Source of the DNA: Lentzea cavernae
GTDB lineage: Bacteria; Actinomycetota; Actinomycetes; Mycobacteriales; Pseudonocardiaceae
Direction of reading: 5' to 3'
Assembly (NCBI RefSeq): GCF_014653695.1
Contig: NZ_BNAR01000013.1
Coordinates: 62,001 to 126,000 of the forward strand
DNA length: 64,000 nucleotides
Shown: one piece after another, positions 61,286 through 64,000 of the stretch
How the letters are laid out: every line of letters starts with the position of its first letter
Numbering within the stretch: the stretch's first letter is position 1
Translations under genes and position numbers: made by a program
Notes under the pieces: generated by a model
The model's database searches: none
Seen by the model: the letters and a program-made list of their open reading frames with translations, nothing else
What the model was told of the DNA's origin: nothing

Positions 61286-61926
61286 CCGATCCGGTCCAGC
61301 ACGGCGGTGATCGCGAGGTCCACGGTGTACTCGAACTCGGCATCGCGGTCGAACGCCGCCAGGTGCGGCGCCGTCCTCACCACCGCTGCGAGCCCCGAAG
61401 CCTCCAGCGCCTCACGGCGTTGTCCGTCGTCACCGCCGAACGCCGGCGCCGCCGAGAGTTCGCGCAGCAACGTGCCGATCAGCGTGGCGAGCAGCATCCG
61501 CAACAGGTGCACGGCCTCTTCTACCGAGGCACCCGCGGTCAGCAGGACGGCTAGCACCGCGTCGACCGGAGCCAGACCTTCCAGTGACGACAGCTGGCGG
61601 GTGAGCACGAGCGGAGCGGCGCCCGGATGCGCCAGGGCGCGGGAGCGGAAGGCGTGCGCGATGGCGTGCAGGTCGCGCCGCGCGTCCCCGGTCGGGGACG
61701 GCAGCACCAGGCCGCCCAGCAGCTGCTCGGCGACGGCGTCGAGCAGGCCGTCCTTGCCGTCGACGTGGTTGTAGAGGCTCTTCGCGTCGACCCCGAGCGC
61801 CCGCGCGACCGAGCGCATGCCCACGCCCGCCACGCCTTCCACGTCGATGACCTGCAGCGTCGCCGCGACGATCGACTCGCGCGACAGCAGCGGCGTCCGC
61901 GGACGGCCTCGTCGGGTTCCAGTCAC
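61258..61926 (-). CDS. TetR/AcrR family regulator
   Basis: A 222-residue TetR-type regulator with a basic start (TGTRRGRPRTPLL). The helix-turn-helix is at about 20-60 (GMRSVARALGVDAKSLYNHV) and the C-terminal domain is of the TetR_C type. GTG at 61926 is preferred; the longer reading begins inside the operators. It is divergent from the metallo-hydrolase/SnoaL gene pair, with twin operators between. Confidence 0.87.
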   Translation of the reverse strand: MTGTRRGRPRTPLLSRESIVAATLQVIDVEGVAGVGMRSVARALGVDAKSLYNHVDGKDGLLDAVAEQLLGGLVLPSPTGDARRDLHAIAHAFRSRALAHPGAAPLVLTRQLSSLEGLAPVDAVLAVLLTAGASVEEAVHLLRMLLATLIGTLLRELSAAPAFGGDDGQRREALEASGLAAVVRTAPHLAAFDRDAEFEYTVDLAITAVLDRIGQRSGPRSS

Positions 61927-61949
61927 ACGGTCATTGTGCCTTGCGGATG

Positions 61950-61992
61950 CCCACACCGTGGGTTTAACCTTCGAATTAACCCACACTGTGGG
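61950..61992. promoter_or_regulatory. twin operators between TetR and metallo-hydrolase genes
   Basis: CCCACACCGTGGG (61950-61962) and CCCACACTGTGGG (61980-61992) have centres 30 bp apart, almost three helical turns. They occupy the divergent promoter region and are the likely TetR binding sites. Confidence 0.75.
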
Positions 61993-62006
61993 TATTGGAG
62001 GGGATG

Positions 62007-63020
62007 ATGTTCACCAGGATCGACACGCTCGACAACATGGACGTCGAGGGCGGACCGGGCGCGCGGCTGCGCGTCGTGCGCGAACGCGGCGAGGCGTTCC
62101 GGCGGGAGTTCGCGACCACGGGCACACCGGGCAGCATCGTCACGCGCGACCTGGTGACGTTGCCGTACCCGACGCGGTTCGGGCTGTTCAGGGCGTCACG
62201 GGCGATCGCGCCGTTCCTGTCGATCACGAACCGCATGCTGGTGATCCGCTGGCACGAGGGCGACCGCGAGCGCGTCCTGCTGTTCGAGCCGAGCGACCAC
62301 GAGTACGGCCGGTACACGCCGTACTTCGAGGACCTGTCGGAGCGCACGCCGGCCGTGGTGGAACGGCGCGTGGTCAAGGTCCACGGCACCGTGCCCGGCC
62401 ACCTCGACCGGCTGGGCATCGCGCCGCAGGACGTCGACTACCTGATGTTCGACCACCTGCACACGCAGGACCTGCGGCGCTGGATCGGCGCCACGCCGTA
62501 CTTCCCGAACGCCAGGGTGATCGTGCAGCGCGACGAGCTCGCGGCCCTGACCGACCTGCACCCGTTGCAGAAGCCCTGGTACCAGCCGTCGACCTACCGC
62601 GACCTGCCGGCGGAGGCGTTCCTGCCGATCGACGGCTCCGTCGTGCTGGGGCCGGGTGTCGCGGTGGTCAAGACGCCGGGCCACGTCTTCGGCAACCAGA
62701 GTCTGGTCGTCAACACGTCCACCGGCATCTGGGTGAGCAGCGAGAACGTCATCGCCGCCGAGGCCCTGGTCCCCGAGCACTCGAAGCTGCCCGGCCTCAC
62801 GGCGTGGTCGCGGCGGTGGCAGCAGGAGGTCGTGCTCAACGCCAACAGCATCGAGAGCACCGCCGACCAGTACAACTCGATCATCCTCGAGAAGACGCTC
62901 GCCGACCGCAGCCAGGCCGACCCGCGGTTCCCGCAGTTCTTCCCGTCCAGCGAACTCACCGGCGCGTGGACGAACCCCGGCACCACCCCCACGTTCAGCC
63001 ACGGCCAGATCGTCCACTGA
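62007..63020 (+). CDS. metallo-beta-lactamase-fold hydrolase
   Basis: A 337-residue protein with the MBL fold. The metal loop reads DHLHTQDLRRW (His150, His152, Asp155), so the usual HxHxDH is altered to HxHxxD. A second metal-binding His is in VVKTPGHVFGNQSLVV. The substrate could be an ester, lactone or thioester. GGAGGGG lies just before two consecutive ATGs at 62004 and 62007; I chose 62007 for spacing. It is coupled with the SnoaL gene and probably repressed by the divergent TetR protein. Confidence 0.8.
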   Translation: MFTRIDTLDNMDVEGGPGARLRVVRERGEAFRREFATTGTPGSIVTRDLVTLPYPTRFGLFRASRAIAPFLSITNRMLVIRWHEGDRERVLLFEPSDHEYGRYTPYFEDLSERTPAVVERRVVKVHGTVPGHLDRLGIAPQDVDYLMFDHLHTQDLRRWIGATPYFPNARVIVQRDELAALTDLHPLQKPWYQPSTYRDLPAEAFLPIDGSVVLGPGVAVVKTPGHVFGNQSLVVNTSTGIWVSSENVIAAEALVPEHSKLPGLTAWSRRWQQEVVLNANSIESTADQYNSIILEKTLADRSQADPRFPQFFPSSELTGAWTNPGTTPTFSHGQIVH

Positions 63021-63030
63021 GGAGCTCCCG

Positions 63031-63591
63031 ATGCCCGACCGCTTCACCTTCCCGCCGAAGGAAGTCCTGCAGGCCCGCGAGAAGCTCGTGCTCGACCACT
63101 TCCGCGACGAGGTGGCGCACGACTGGGACGCCACGCTGTCCACGTTCCCGCACCCCCACTACGAGGTCATCGCCCAGATGGTCGTCCACGACGGCGACGA
63201 CGCGGTGCGGCAGTACTACACCGACACGCGGGTGGCGTTCCCCGACCAGCACCACGAGCTGATCTCGTTCCGGCACAGCGTCGACGCCGTGATCGTGGAG
63301 TTCTGGCTGCTGGGCACGCACCTGGGGCCGTTGGGCAAGATCCCGGCGACCGGCGGCAGGCACCGCACGCGCATGAACGCGTACTTCATCTTCGACGAGA
63401 ACGAGAACCTCGTCACCGAGCGCATCTACTTCGACCAGCTCAGCGTGCTGAAGCAGGTGATCGGCGGGATCGACCGGCGCAAGCCGAGCGGGCTGCGCAC
63501 GCTGCTGCAGGTGTTGCGCGGGATGCTCGCGATGTCGGGAAGTCAGCCGGACGCACGCCTGACGAAGACCACGCCGCCGTCGCTGGACTAG
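63031..63591 (+). CDS. SnoaL-like (NTF2-fold) protein
   Basis: A 186-residue cytosolic protein of the SnoaL/NTF2-like ester-cyclase fold: PHPHYEVIAQMVVHDGDDAVRQYY, ELISFRHSVDAVIVEFWLLGTH, RMNAYFIFDENENLVTERIYFDQ. It follows the metallo-hydrolase gene by ten bases, in the same operon. Together they suggest handling of a hydrophobic ester or polyketide-like compound, sensed by TetR. The stop overlaps the convergent response regulator gene by four bases. Confidence 0.8.
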   Translation: MPDRFTFPPKEVLQAREKLVLDHFRDEVAHDWDATLSTFPHPHYEVIAQMVVHDGDDAVRQYYTDTRVAFPDQHHELISFRHSVDAVIVEFWLLGTHLGPLGKIPATGGRHRTRMNAYFIFDENENLVTERIYFDQLSVLKQVIGGIDRRKPSGLRTLLQVLRGMLAMSGSQPDARLTKTTPPSLD

Positions 63592-64000
63592 ATCCGGATC
63601 AGCTTGCGTTCCACGGCGGTCGTCACGGCCGCCGTGCGGGTCTCCACCCCGAGCTTCGTGAAGATCCGCACCAGGTGCGTCTTCACGGTGGCCTGGCTGA
63701 TGAACAGCTCCTTCGCGATGTCCTTGTTCGCGAGGCCCCTGGCGAGGCACTCGAGGATCTGGATCTCGCGCTTGCTGACCTTCGGCGCGGGGTCGCGGAC
63801 CTGGCCCAGCAGCCGTTGCGCGATGTCCGGGGAGAGCACGGTCTGGCCGGTCGACGCCGTGCGCACCGCCTGAGTCAGCTCCTCGGGTTCACAGCCCTTG
63901 AGCAGGTAGCCGATCGCGCCGGCCTCGACCGCGCGCACGATGTCGGCGTCGGAGTCGTAAGTCGTCAGGATGACGACCTGCGGCCCGTTCTCCATCGCGC
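63588..64000 (-). CDS. NarL/FixJ-type response regulator (3' part; start is outside the window)
   Basis: The visible 136 residues are the C-terminal part of a LuxR-type response regulator. The end of the receiver domain is VVILTTYDSDADIVRAVEAG, with the conserved Lys in GYLLKGCEPEE. The HTH follows: VSKREIQILECLARGLANKDIAKELF, TVKTHLVRIFTKLGVETRTAAV. The phospho-acceptor Asp lies beyond the window edge. A partner histidine kinase would be expected just upstream, outside the window. Confidence 0.88.
   Translation of the reverse strand, partial: AMENGPQVVILTTYDSDADIVRAVEAGAIGYLLKGCEPEELTQAVRTASTGQTVLSPDIAQRLLGQVRDPAPKVSKREIQILECLARGLANKDIAKELFISQATVKTHLVRIFTKLGVETRTAAVTTAVERKLIRI

Noticed and set aside
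58731..61310. 859-residue plus-strand frame
   Set aside because: After the 14-bp duplication it reads antisense through the beta-lactamase and PAP2 genes; only the first ~95 residues are real.
1..64000. Biosynthetic gene cluster, prophage, insertion sequence, CRISPR array, tRNA or rRNA
   Set aside because: No polyketide or peptide synthetase modules, phage structural genes, transposase, repeat-spacer pattern or RNA gene were recognised, although a StrR-like regulator and several SnoaL-like proteins might suggest a cluster.

Overview
The window is 64 kb of high-GC DNA from an actinomycete, most likely a Pseudonocardiales member such as a Lentzea- or Saccharothrix-like genus. This is an inference from codon usage, the many GTG/TTG starts, a mycothiol-type DinB/maleylpyruvate-isomerase protein, a LigC-type ligase, a StrR-like regulator and a DUF5997 protein. 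I see no rRNA, tRNA, CRISPR array, integrase, insertion sequence or biosynthetic gene cluster, so this looks like ordinary chromosomal arm or accessory sequence. Both edges cut genes: the 3' part of an ATP-dependent DNA ligase on the left, and a NarL-type response regulator on the right.

Left third (1-25.8 kb). A ligase and an IMPACT-family protein come first. A hydrolase/TetR pair with twin operators follows, then a secreted GH3 beta-glucosidase under a CebR-like box. The 480-bp gap behind GH3 holds a G-quadruplex motif and a long nested inverted repeat. Next are a YdcF-like protein, an XRE-TPR regulator divergent from a small CxxCH-tailed protein plus a phosphotransferase, a long glutamyl-tRNA synthetase, a YciO/Sua5 protein and a secreted subtilase. 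After these come a Nudix enzyme, a second XRE-TPR regulator and a StrR-like regulator. A LysR-type sensor without an HTH stands divergent from DUF5997. Two tandem LigD-polymerase-domain proteins converge on a caspase-like conflict effector (EACC1-caspase-membrane). The effector's ribosome site is buried in a hairpin, and a four-helix membrane protein lies just upstream of it.

Middle (25.8-46.7 kb). A peptide ABC transporter operon encodes two permeases, a fused double ATPase and a binding lipoprotein. Then come a lipoprotein, a two-component system, a SnoaL lipoprotein, a PH-domain protein, DoxX, and an HxlR/acyl-CoA dehydrogenase divergent pair. VOC and methyltransferase genes follow. A sugar-utilisation operon comes next: a DeoR-HTH/LacI-sensor hybrid regulator, a binding protein, two permeases, a 2-hydroxyacid dehydrogenase and a DUF2264 protein.

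Right third (46.7-64 kb). An epimerase is operonic with a three-gene nitrile hydratase whose beta subunit is split. It is followed by a penicillin-binding-like serine hydrolase, an MFS exporter, DoxX, an animal-type heme peroxidase, STAS and S4 proteins. A GH5-Sir2-DUF4419 run lies on the minus strand. Then come a GyrI-like gene broken by a 14-bp duplication, a class A beta-lactamase and a PAP2 phosphatase. The window ends with a TetR/metallo-hydrolase/SnoaL group with twin operators.

The best candidates for under-described biology are the split nitrile hydratase operon, the caspase effector with a masked ribosome site, the XRE/CxxCH/phosphotransferase trio, and the orphan sugar operon with DUF2264.
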